The translations under genes were made by a program, and so were the position numbers. Below are positions 1-4,788 of a stretch of 5,483 bases of DNA, in pieces; within the stretch, counting starts at the first letter, position 1; every line of letters begins with the position of its first letter. The notes beneath the pieces were generated by a model that saw only the letters and a program-made list of their open reading frames with translations, made no database searches and was not told where the DNA came from. The DNA is from Panacagrimonas sp. (GTDB lineage: Bacteria > Pseudomonadota > Gammaproteobacteria > Nevskiales > Nevskiaceae): contig JAJFJX010000049.1 of assembly GCA_021773655.1 (NCBI GenBank), positions 1 to 5,483 on the forward strand. The letters are read 5' to 3'.

Positions 1-46
1 GCGCGCGGCGGGTACGGACGTCCATTTCCCGACAACAGCACTCAAC

Positions 47-51
47 AGGAA
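47..51 (+). promoter_or_regulatory. Shine-Dalgarno site of ndk
   Basis: The purine stretch AGGAA ends 9 bases before the ATG at 61 but only 3 bases before an in-frame GTG at 55. The spacing therefore favours ATG 61 as the ndk start. The rest of the leader (1-46) shows no convincing -35/-10 pair, coding remnant or hairpin, so the promoter probably lies outside the window. Confidence 0.6.
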
Positions 52-60
52 CCCGTGGCC

Positions 61-492
61 ATGGCGGCAGAACGCACCCTTTCCATCATCAAGCCCGACG
101 CGGTCGGCAAGAACTCGATCGGTCAGATTTACGCCCGCTTCGAACAGGCCGGACTGCGCATTGTCGCCAGCCGCATGCTGCACCTGTCCGAGAAGGACGC
201 CGGTGCGTTCTACGAGGTGCATCGCGAGCGGCCGTTCTTCAAGGACCTGGTCGGCTTCATGATCAGCGGCCCGGTGGTGGTCTCGGTGCTCGAAGGCGAG
301 GACGCAGTGGGCAAGCACCGCGAGATCATGGGTGCCACCGACCCCAAGAAAGCGGCGCCGGGCACCATTCGTGCCGATTTTGCCGAGTCCATCGACGAAA
401 ATGCCGTGCATGGTTCCGACAGCGCCGACAATGCGGCGCGCGAGATTGCGTTCTTCTTCCGCGCCACCGAGTTGTGTCCGAGAACGCGCTGA
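61..492 (+). CDS. ndk: Nucleoside diphosphate kinase
   Basis: Cytosolic enzyme that moves the gamma phosphate of ATP onto other (deoxy)nucleoside diphosphates through a phosphohistidine intermediate, balancing NTP and dNTP pools. The 143-residue product has the same length as E. coli Ndk. Visible family signatures are the N-terminal ERTLSIIKPDAVGKN strand/loop with the nucleotide-site lysine, RPFF(K)DLV near residues 57-64, GATDPKKAAPGTIR at 91-104, and the active-site motif NAVHGSDS with catalytic His117. The C-terminus ELCPRTR is typical of proteobacterial Ndk. ATG 61 is preferred over the in-frame GTG at 55 because of Shine-Dalgarno spacing. It heads the cluster as in E. coli, 34 bases before the rlmN start. 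Its stop codon sits inside a 13-bp tandem duplication, but the protein is unaffected. Nothing essential is missing. Confidence 0.97.
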   Translation: MAAERTLSIIKPDAVGKNSIGQIYARFEQAGLRIVASRMLHLSEKDAGAFYEVHRERPFFKDLVGFMISGPVVVSVLEGEDAVGKHREIMGATDPKKAAPGTIRADFAESIDENAVHGSDSADNAAREIAFFFRATELCPRTR

Positions 493-513
493 ACACGACG
501 GCTGAACACGACG
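488..513 (+). repeat. Perfect 13-bp tandem duplication over the ndk stop
   Basis: GCTGAACACGACG occurs at 488-500 and again immediately at 501-513, without mismatch. The first copy contains the TGA stop of ndk (490-492). The second lies in the ndk-rlmN spacer and enlarges it. Thirteen is not a multiple of three, but since the stop falls in copy one the Ndk protein is unchanged. It looks like a small slippage or template-switch duplication. Confidence 0.85.
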
Positions 514-526
514 TGAGAGATCAGGC

Positions 527-1702
527 TTGAGCTCTGAGGTGCAGACCGATTCAATGCCAGCGGTGAGCGTGCCGGTTGCCAAAGACGGCTTGCGTCCGGC
601 GCCTGCTGCCTCCGGCGCGACGAATCTGTTCGGCCTCGACCGTCTGAGCTTGCGCGAGCAGTTCGCCGGCATCGGTGAAAAGCCCTGGCGTGCCGACCAG
701 ATCATGCAGTGGATCTACCGTCGCGGCGTCGACGACTTCGCCGCCATGAGCAACCTGTCGCGCGATCTGCGCGCGCGGCTGGAGGCCAGTTTCGTGGTGC
801 GGCCGCCACAGTTGCTGGCCGAGCAGCGCTCGGTGGACGGCACCCGCAAGTGGGTGCTCAGGATCGGCGAGGGGCAGGCCATCGAGACCGTGTTCATTCC
901 CGACAAGGGCAGGGGCACGCTGTGCATTTCGTCCCAGGTCGGGTGCGCGATGGACTGCGCGTTCTGTTCAACCGCGCAACAGGGGCTCAATCGCAATCTC
1001 GATGTCGCCGAGATCGTGGCCCAGGTGTGGTTTGCCGCCAAGGCCCTGGGCGGCGACTTCCAGAACGAACGGGTGATCTCCAACGTCGTGTTCATGGGCA
1101 TGGGCGAGCCGCTGGCCAACTACGGCGCACTGATTCCGGCAATCCGCATCCTGCAGGATGATTTCGGATTCGGCCTGTCCAAGCGCCGAGTGACGGTTTC
1201 CACCTCCGGTCTGGTGCCCTTCATCGACCGCCTGCGCGAAGCGGTCGATACCGCCCTGGCGATCTCTCTGCACGCGCCCGACGACACCCTGCGCAACGAA
1301 CTGGTGCCGATCAACCGCAAGTACCCGCTGGCCGAACTGATGGACGCCTGCCGGCGCTACACCGCCGGGCGCGACCACAAGATGCACGTGGTCTACGAGT
1401 ACGTGATGCTCGATGGCGTCAACGACTCGCCCGCGCTGGCCCGCGATCTGGCCCGTCTGCTGGGCGGCATGCCGGCCAAGGTCAACCTGATTCCGTTCAA
1501 TCCGTTTCCGCAGACGCGCTTCCGCCGTTCGCGACCCGAGGCCATCGAAGCCTTCGCCGGCGTCCTGCGCGGCAAGAACATCCTGGCCACCACCCGTCGC
1601 ACGCGCGGTGAAGATATCGACGCGGCCTGCGGGCAACTGGTCGGCAAGGTCCTCAACAAACAGAAGCGCCGCCTGTCCGACATCCCTGTGAGGGTGGCGT
1701 GA
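527..1702 (+). CDS. rlmN: Dual-specificity 23S rRNA/tRNA adenine C2 methyltransferase RlmN
   Basis: Radical-SAM enzyme that methylates C2 of A2503 in 23S rRNA and A37 of some tRNAs, affecting translational fidelity. Numbered from TTG 527 (391 residues): GEKPWRADQ at 50-58; the radical-SAM cluster motif CxxxCxxC at Cys140/144/147 within SSQVGCAMDCAFCSTAQQG; the SAM-binding GMGEP at 191-195; SLHAPDD at 247-253; IPFNPFP at 322-328; and the methyl-carrying cysteine Cys368 in DIDAACGQL. E. coli RlmN has 384 residues. The start is uncertain: TTG 527 has a weak GAGAGA upstream, while ATG 554 (382 residues) is closer to family length but its GAGGT site is about 13 bases away. The last 24 codons and the stop are duplicated downstream (see repeats). 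The stop overlaps an ATG (TGATG) that opens a 52-codon ORF rather than pilF directly. Confidence 0.97.
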   Translation: MSSEVQTDSMPAVSVPVAKDGLRPAPAASGATNLFGLDRLSLREQFAGIGEKPWRADQIMQWIYRRGVDDFAAMSNLSRDLRARLEASFVVRPPQLLAEQRSVDGTRKWVLRIGEGQAIETVFIPDKGRGTLCISSQVGCAMDCAFCSTAQQGLNRNLDVAEIVAQVWFAAKALGGDFQNERVISNVVFMGMGEPLANYGALIPAIRILQDDFGFGLSKRRVTVSTSGLVPFIDRLREAVDTALAISLHAPDDTLRNELVPINRKYPLAELMDACRRYTAGRDHKMHVVYEYVMLDGVNDSPALARDLARLLGGMPAKVNLIPFNPFPQTRFRRSRPEAIEAFAGVLRGKNILATTRRTRGEDIDAACGQLVGKVLNKQKRRLSDIPVRVA

Positions 1703-1705
1703 TGG
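1626..1705 (+). repeat. Direct repeat copy A: end of rlmN plus start cassette
   Basis: These 80 bases match 1784-1863 at 73 of 80 positions with no gaps, offset 158. Copy A encodes RlmN residues 368-391 with the TGA, then the overlapping ATG and following G. It contains a Shine-Dalgarno GAGGG at 1690-1694, 7 bases before ATG 1702. Flanking sequence upstream of 1626 and downstream of 1705 does not match the flanks of copy B. Copy A carries the authentic RlmN Cys368 and is in frame with the gene body, so it is the functional copy of the rlmN end. Confidence 0.95.
1690..1694 (+). promoter_or_regulatory. Shine-Dalgarno site, upstream copy
   Basis: GAGGG lies 7 bases before ATG 1702 and 5 bases before the rlmN stop. 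It is the copy A counterpart of the pilF ribosome-binding site at 1848-1852. It now serves, if anything, the 52-codon bridging ORF. Confidence 0.5.
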
Positions 1706-1860
1706 TCGCAGGCAACGTCGCTCGCCTTGCTCCGATCCCCGGCCGGTCCGGCCGGGGCCCCTCGTCGGGGGCGCGCGCCGGTTCCTGCGGGCCACTGGTC
1801 TGCAAAGTCCTCAACAAGCGGAAGCGCCGCCTGTCCGACATCCCCGTGAGGGTGACGTGA
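1702..1860 (+). CDS. Putative 52-residue bridging ORF between rlmN and pilF
   Basis: An ORF of 52 codons plus stop starts at ATG 1702, overlapping the rlmN TGA by one base, and ends at TGA 1858-1860, overlapping the pilF ATG 1860 by one base. It has a good Shine-Dalgarno site (GAGGG, 7-base spacing). Residues 1-28 come from the 78-bp insert and are rich in Arg, Gly, Pro and Ser. Residues 29-52 (CGPLVCKVLNK to DIPVRVT) repeat the RlmN tail in the same frame, with four amino-acid changes (Q to P, G to C, Q to R, A to T) and three silent ones. I recognise no domain. It is probably a by-product of the duplication, kept because it preserves translational coupling into pilF. It could also be untranslated debris. 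Confidence 0.35.
   Translation: MVAGNVARLAPIPGRSGRGPSSGARAGSCGPLVCKVLNKRKRRLSDIPVRVT
1706..1783 (+). other. 78-bp insert between the duplicated rlmN ends
   Basis: This sequence separates the two direct-repeat copies and resembles neither flank. It is extremely GC-rich in its second half and holds a perfect 10-bp palindromic arm pair (1737-1757), followed by a weaker 5-bp stem (1757-1761 with 1768-1772, sharing one base with the first). It has no transposase, no terminal inverted repeats at its ends and no recognisable target-site signature beyond the 80-bp repeats. It might be a dispersed intergenic repeat or filler copied during the duplication. Confidence 0.5.
1737..1757 (+). repeat. GC-only palindrome / hairpin
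   Basis: CCCCGGCCGG (1737-1746) and CCGGCCGGGG (1748-1757) are exact reverse complements around a single T at 1747. As RNA it would fold as an 8-bp all-GC stem with a 5-base loop. No T tract follows, so it is not a classical intrinsic terminator. It could slow ribosomes or polymerase between rlmN and pilF. Confidence 0.75.
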
Positions 1861-1863
1861 TGG
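1784..1863 (+). repeat. Direct repeat copy B: duplicated rlmN end leading into pilF
   Basis: Second copy of the 80-bp repeat (seven mismatches to 1626-1705, no gaps). It retains the coding sense of the RlmN tail, the stop TGA 1858-1860, the Shine-Dalgarno site and the overlapping ATG that is the pilF start. Of seven substitutions in coding positions, four change an amino acid. That is consistent with relaxed constraint on the extra protein tail, while the initiation cassette stays intact. Confidence 0.95.
1848..1852 (+). promoter_or_regulatory. Shine-Dalgarno site of pilF
   Basis: GAGGG ends 7 bases before ATG 1860. An in-frame GTG at 1857 directly precedes this ATG, but its spacing would be only 4 bases, so ATG 1860 is the better start. 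Confidence 0.65.
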
Positions 1864-2660
1864 GTCCGGCCCCGCTGCCGGGACGGGCTCTGGGTCTGCT
1901 GTTGCTGGCCGCTGCTGCGGGGGGCTGCAGCAGCACGCCGCAGACGCAGTCGCCGCGTGAGCGCGAGCCTCAGCAGCGCGCCGAGCCCGATCTGCAGGAG
2001 GCCGCCCGCCTGAATACGGAGCTGGGGGTGGCCTATGCGCGCCAGGGCCAGTTCGACGTGGCGCTGGACAAGCTCTCCCGCGCCTTGCAGCAGAACCCCA
2101 ACTACGCGCCTGCGCATTCGGCCATCGCCATCGTCCATGCGCAGCGGCGCGACCCGGTCAGGGCCGAAGAGCACTACCGTCGTGCGCTGCGCCTGCAACC
2201 GCACGATCCCCACACGCTCAACAATTTCGGGGTATTCCTGTGCGAACAGCAGCGCATGGCCGAGGCCGAAAACCGGTTCCTGCCGGCCGCCGCCGACCGC
2301 GACTACCGGGAGCCCGAGGCCGCCTACACCAACGCCGGGGTCTGCCTGCGCCGGGTGCCGGACCTGGACAAGGCCGAACTGCACTTCCGTCAGGCGCTGG
2401 GCGTGAATCCGGCCTATCCCGAGGCCCTGGCCCAACTCGCTTCATTGTTCTACGAACGCCGCGACTACCTGCGCGCGCGCGCCTACCTGCAGCGATACGA
2501 GCAGGTGGGTCCGCCGACCGCAGCCACCCTGTGGATTGGTGTCAAAGTGGAGTACGCGCTCGGTGACGAGACGGCGGCGAGCCAGTACGCGCGCCGCCTG
2601 AAGTCCGAGTTCCCGGATTCCGAAGAGCACCTCAACATTGCGCCTCAGCCTGCCTCATGA
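1860..2660 (+). CDS. pilF: Type IV pilus biogenesis/stability lipoprotein PilF (PilW family)
   Basis: Predicted outer-membrane lipoprotein (pilotin) that helps localise and multimerise the secretin PilQ for type IV pili. The 266-residue product begins with a hydrophobic signal (about residues 10-22) ending in AAAGGC, with Cys23 as the likely lipidation site; Ala rather than Leu at -3 makes this a relaxed lipobox. After a polar linker (24-43) come tandem TPR helices: roughly 46-79 (LGVAYARQGQFDVALDKLSRAL), 82-115, 117-150 (with the PilF-typical NNFG at 121-124) and 154-187, then a further TPR-like pair. P. aeruginosa PilF is about 252 residues, so it is full length. Its stop overlaps the rodZ start (ATGA). 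Its own start lies at the end of the duplicated rlmN tail. Family assignment rests on TPR pattern, signal and gene order; pilus use by this organism is inferred. Confidence 0.9.
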   Translation: MGPAPLPGRALGLLLLAAAAGGCSSTPQTQSPREREPQQRAEPDLQEAARLNTELGVAYARQGQFDVALDKLSRALQQNPNYAPAHSAIAIVHAQRRDPVRAEEHYRRALRLQPHDPHTLNNFGVFLCEQQRMAEAENRFLPAAADRDYREPEAAYTNAGVCLRRVPDLDKAELHFRQALGVNPAYPEALAQLASLFYERRDYLRARAYLQRYEQVGPPTAATLWIGVKVEYALGDETAASQYARRLKSEFPDSEEHLNIAPQPAS

Positions 2661-3577
2661 GTTCTGATCAAGAAAATCCCTCACCGCCTTCCGTGGCCTA
2701 CGGCAGCCCCGGCTCATCGATCCAGGCAGCGCGCAAGCGCGCCGGCATGTCGATAGAGGAGCTGGCCTCGCGCACCCGCCTGACCAGGGCCACGCTCGAG
2801 GCGATGGAGAGCGACGCCTTCGACCAGCTTCTTGAGCCGGTCTACGTGCGCGGCTACTACCGCAAGTGCGCACGCATCCTGGATCTGCCCGATGAGCCGC
2901 TGATCGAGGCCTACGAGGCGCTCTACGTGCCGCCGCCCAAGCCGGCGGCGCCTGCGCGCCTGCGCCTGGTTTCCGGAGGTGAGCTGGGCACCTCGGCGCG
3001 TCTGCCGCGACGCCTGGTGATCCTGGCGCCGCTGGCGGCGATCGTGATCTCCATCGTGGTCTGGGTGTTACAGAACTCGGCGCCCCGCTCGGGTCCGGGC
3101 AGCAGTTCGGTGACGCTGATCGATCCGCTCAGCGGAGAGACAGTGATGTCTGACGCCATGCCGCCGGTGGACGACCTGCCGCCGCCTGGCGGCAACGAAA
3201 CCGCGGGACCGGCGACGCCTGCGCCGGAGCGCGCCGCGGCGCCGCAGGCAGCACCCGCCGACGCCGTGGAGAGGTCGCCGTCGGCCACGGTGACCGAGGC
3301 TGCGCCGGCCTCCACCGCCCCGGTCGGCACGAAGCTGGTGCTGAAATTCAATGCCATTTCCTGGGCGCGGGTGGAAGATGCCAGCGGCAAGTCCCTGCTG
3401 TCGGGCGTGATCGCCGCCGGGGAAAACCGCGAGCTCGACGGCCGACCGCCCTACTCGGTGTTCCTCGGTAATGCCCCCGGCGTGAGCGTGGTGTTTGGTG
3501 GCCAGCCGGTGAATGCCACGCCGTTCATCAAGCCCAATTCCACCGCACGCTTCTCGGTGCCGGTGGCCGGCAACTGA
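2657..3577 (+). CDS. rodZ: Cell-shape protein RodZ (HTH, transmembrane, DUF4115)
   Basis: Bitopic inner-membrane protein that links cytoplasmic MreB filaments to the elongation machinery and helps set rod shape. Of 306 residues, about 20-90 form the Cro/CI-like helix-turn-helix domain (IQAARKRAGMSIEELASRTRL, then ATLEAMESDAFDQL and PVYVRGYYRKCARIL). A basic patch RLPRR precedes a single membrane span at about 120-138 (VILAPLAAIVISIVVWVL). A Pro/Ala-rich periplasmic linker covers about 165-224. Residues 227-303 form the C-terminal DUF4115 beta domain (LVLKFNAISWARVEDASGK to ARFSVPV). E. coli RodZ has 337 residues; the difference fits a shorter linker. The ATG overlaps the pilF stop by four bases and has no strong Shine-Dalgarno site, suggesting translation coupled to pilF. 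The pilF-rodZ-ispG order matches other Gammaproteobacteria. Confidence 0.93.
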   Translation: MSSDQENPSPPSVAYGSPGSSIQAARKRAGMSIEELASRTRLTRATLEAMESDAFDQLLEPVYVRGYYRKCARILDLPDEPLIEAYEALYVPPPKPAAPARLRLVSGGELGTSARLPRRLVILAPLAAIVISIVVWVLQNSAPRSGPGSSSVTLIDPLSGETVMSDAMPPVDDLPPPGGNETAGPATPAPERAAAPQAAPADAVERSPSATVTEAAPASTAPVGTKLVLKFNAISWARVEDASGKSLLSGVIAAGENRELDGRPPYSVFLGNAPGVSVVFGGQPVNATPFIKPNSTARFSVPVAGN

Positions 3578-3579
3578 GG
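3576..3579 (+). promoter_or_regulatory. Shine-Dalgarno site of ispG
   Basis: GAGG overlaps the rodZ stop codon (TGA 3575-3577) and ends 7 bases before ATG 3587. A second ATG (3593), two codons in, would instead use the AGG at 3582-3584, so the start is uncertain by two codons. Confidence 0.5.
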
Positions 3580-3586
3580 CCAGGCC

Positions 3587-4705
3587 ATGGCGATGAAGGC
3601 CCTGCACCAGATCACGCGGCGCAAGACGCGCAGCATCCGCGTCGGTCGTCTGACGGTGGGCGGGGATGCACCGATCTCGGTGCAGACCATGACCAATACC
3701 GACACCGAGAACGTCGAGGCCACCGTGGCGCAGATCCGTGCGGCGATGAAGGCCGGTGCCGACATGGTGCGCGTGTCCACGCCAACCATCGCGGCGGCCG
3801 AAGCTTTCGGCAGGATCAAGAAGGAAGTGGGCTACGTACCGCTGATCGCGGACGTGCACTTCAACTACAAGTGCGCGCTCAAGGCCGCGGAGATGGGCGC
3901 GGACTGCCTGCGTATCAATCCGGGCAACATCGGCTCGGATCGCAAGGTCGAAGAAGTCGTGGCCTGTGCGCGTCACCACGGCATCCCGATCCGCATCGGC
4001 GTCAACGCAGGCAGTCTAGAAGGCGACCTGCAGGAAAAGTACGGCGAGCCCAACGCCGACGCCCTGGTCGAATCCGCGCTGCGCCACATCGAGATCCTCA
4101 AGCGTCACAATTTCGAGGACTTCAAGGTGTCCTTGAAGGCCAGCGAGGTCTTCATGACCGTGCAGGCCTACCGCAAGCTGTCCAAGCTGATCGACCAGCC
4201 GCTGCATCTGGGCATCACCGAGGCCGGTGGACTGCGCAACGGTTCGGTGAAGTCGGCGATCGGGCTCGGGATGATTCTCGCCGACGGCATCGGCGACACG
4301 CTGCGCGTGTCCCTGGCCGCCGATCCGGTCGAGGAAGTGAAGGTGGGCTGGGACATCCTCAAATCCCTGCACCTGCGTTCGCGCGGCATCAATCTGGTCG
4401 CCTGCCCGAGCTGCTCGCGGCAGAACTTCGACGTGGTGAAAGTCGTCAACGAACTCGAATCGCGCTTCGAGGAGATCGAAGAACCCATCGACCTGGCGGT
4501 GATCGGCTGTGTGGTCAACGGCCCCGGCGAGTCCCGGGAGGCCGCCATCGGCGTTGCCGGCGGCTACCCGAACTCGATCTACGTCGACGGGCGGATTGCG
4601 CACAAGGCGCATAACGCGGACCTGGTCGACACCCTGGAGCGGCTGGTGCGGGAGAAGCTGAGAAGCCGGGAGACGGGAGACGGGAAGAGGGAGACCAAAG
4701 CATGA
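3587..4705 (+). CDS. ispG: 4-hydroxy-3-methylbut-2-en-1-yl diphosphate synthase IspG (GcpE)
   Basis: [4Fe-4S] enzyme of the MEP isoprenoid pathway; it reductively converts 2-C-methyl-D-erythritol 2,4-cyclodiphosphate to HMBPP, the substrate of IspH. The product has 372 residues, the usual length of the two-domain bacterial form (E. coli also 372). Residues 10-260 form the TIM-barrel domain (VQTMTNTDT, VRVSTPT, LIADVHFNYKCAL, RINPGNIGS, RIGVNAGSLE, LHLGITEAGG, GDTLRVSLAADPVEEVKVG). The C-terminal cluster domain supplies ligands Cys273 and Cys276 (VACPSCSRQ), Cys308 and Glu315 (IGCVVNGPGE). The gene follows rodZ by 9 bases. Its last codons (about 361-370, RETGDGKRET) are made of the GGGAGAC heptamer array described separately, so the extreme C-terminus is repeat-derived and probably unstructured. 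The stop overlaps an ATG (ATGA) starting a 28-codon ORF. Confidence 0.97.
   Translation: MAMKALHQITRRKTRSIRVGRLTVGGDAPISVQTMTNTDTENVEATVAQIRAAMKAGADMVRVSTPTIAAAEAFGRIKKEVGYVPLIADVHFNYKCALKAAEMGADCLRINPGNIGSDRKVEEVVACARHHGIPIRIGVNAGSLEGDLQEKYGEPNADALVESALRHIEILKRHNFEDFKVSLKASEVFMTVQAYRKLSKLIDQPLHLGITEAGGLRNGSVKSAIGLGMILADGIGDTLRVSLAADPVEEVKVGWDILKSLHLRSRGINLVACPSCSRQNFDVVKVVNELESRFEEIEEPIDLAVIGCVVNGPGESREAAIGVAGGYPNSIYVDGRIAHKAHNADLVDTLERLVREKLRSRETGDGKRETKA
4668..4695 (+). repeat. Heptamer array, left arm of inverted repeat
   Basis: Four 7-base units in perfect phase: GGGAGAC, GGGAGAC, GGGAAGA, GGGAGAC. It lies within the last codons of ispG. The reverse complement of the array at 4753-4780 has the same four-unit layout; the first 17 bases (4668-4684) are exactly complementary to 4764-4780. 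The last unit places GGAG 8 bases before ATG 4702, so it also works as a Shine-Dalgarno site for the small ORF. Confidence 0.9.
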
Positions 4706-4788
4706 CGCACGCGTCCGCTGCTTCCGTCGTTCCGGTGACACGTTCATTTCTCGTCTCCTGTCGCCCGTCTCCCGTCTCCCCCGCGTGA
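4702..4788 (+). CDS. Putative 28-residue leader/bridging ORF upstream of hisS
   Basis: ATG 4702 overlaps the ispG stop (ATGA). The ORF runs 28 codons to TGA 4786-4788, which overlaps the hisS GTG start (GTGA). GGAG at 4690-4693 is well spaced, 8 bases before the ATG. The peptide (MTHASAASVVPVTRSF, then a Pro/Ser/Val-rich tail encoded by the right heptamer array) has no recognisable domain and only one His, so it is not a histidine-attenuation leader. Its likely role, if translated, is to carry ribosomes through the repeat structure to the hisS start, which has no Shine-Dalgarno site of its own. Translation is inferred from layout only. Confidence 0.4.
   Translation: MTHASAASVVPVTRSFLVSCRPSPVSPA
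4753..4780 (+). repeat. Heptamer array, right arm of inverted repeat
   Basis: Read on the minus strand, this is GGGAGAC, GGGAGAC, GGGCGAC, AGGAGAC. It mirrors the left array at 23 of 28 positions and ends 4 bases before the hisS GTG. Arms 4668-4684 and 4764-4780 could form a perfect 17-bp stem in RNA with a 79-base loop containing the ispG stop and the small ORF start. The plus-strand sequence just before hisS is thus nearly all pyrimidine. Confidence 0.9.

Noticed and set aside
1..46. Promoter or end of an upstream gene before ndk
   Set aside because: The stretch is too short and shows no clear -35/-10 elements or recognisable coding remnant.
1737..1772. Rho-independent terminator between rlmN and pilF
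   Set aside because: The hairpins are strong but are followed by GC-rich sequence with no T run, and the region is open for translation.
968..1795. Long minus-strand ORF of 275 codons opposite rlmN, and similar minus-strand ORFs at 1653-2435, 3068-3979 and 4515-5378
   Set aside because: They lie opposite genes with clear family motifs. Their composition is typical of antisense frames in high-GC DNA (Arg/Gly/His-rich), they show no domain, and several run across gene junctions.
1857..1859. GTG 1857 as the pilF start and GTG 55 as the ndk start
   Set aside because: In both cases the spacing to the Shine-Dalgarno site is too short (3-4 bases), and an ATG one or two codons later has good spacing.
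1700..1860. Alternative RlmN C-terminus by readthrough or frameshift into the second tail copy
   Set aside because: The copy offset is 158 bases, so simple stop readthrough is out of frame. No slippery heptamer is visible, and copy A already gives a complete tail.
4668..4780. Rho-independent terminator or CRISPR-like repeat at ispG-hisS
   Set aside because: The stem has a long loop and no T tract follows it. The repeats are contiguous 7-mers in two inverted blocks without spacers.
4702..4788. Histidine-responsive attenuator leader peptide for hisS
   Set aside because: The peptide has only one His codon and no competing terminator/antiterminator pair with a T run is visible.
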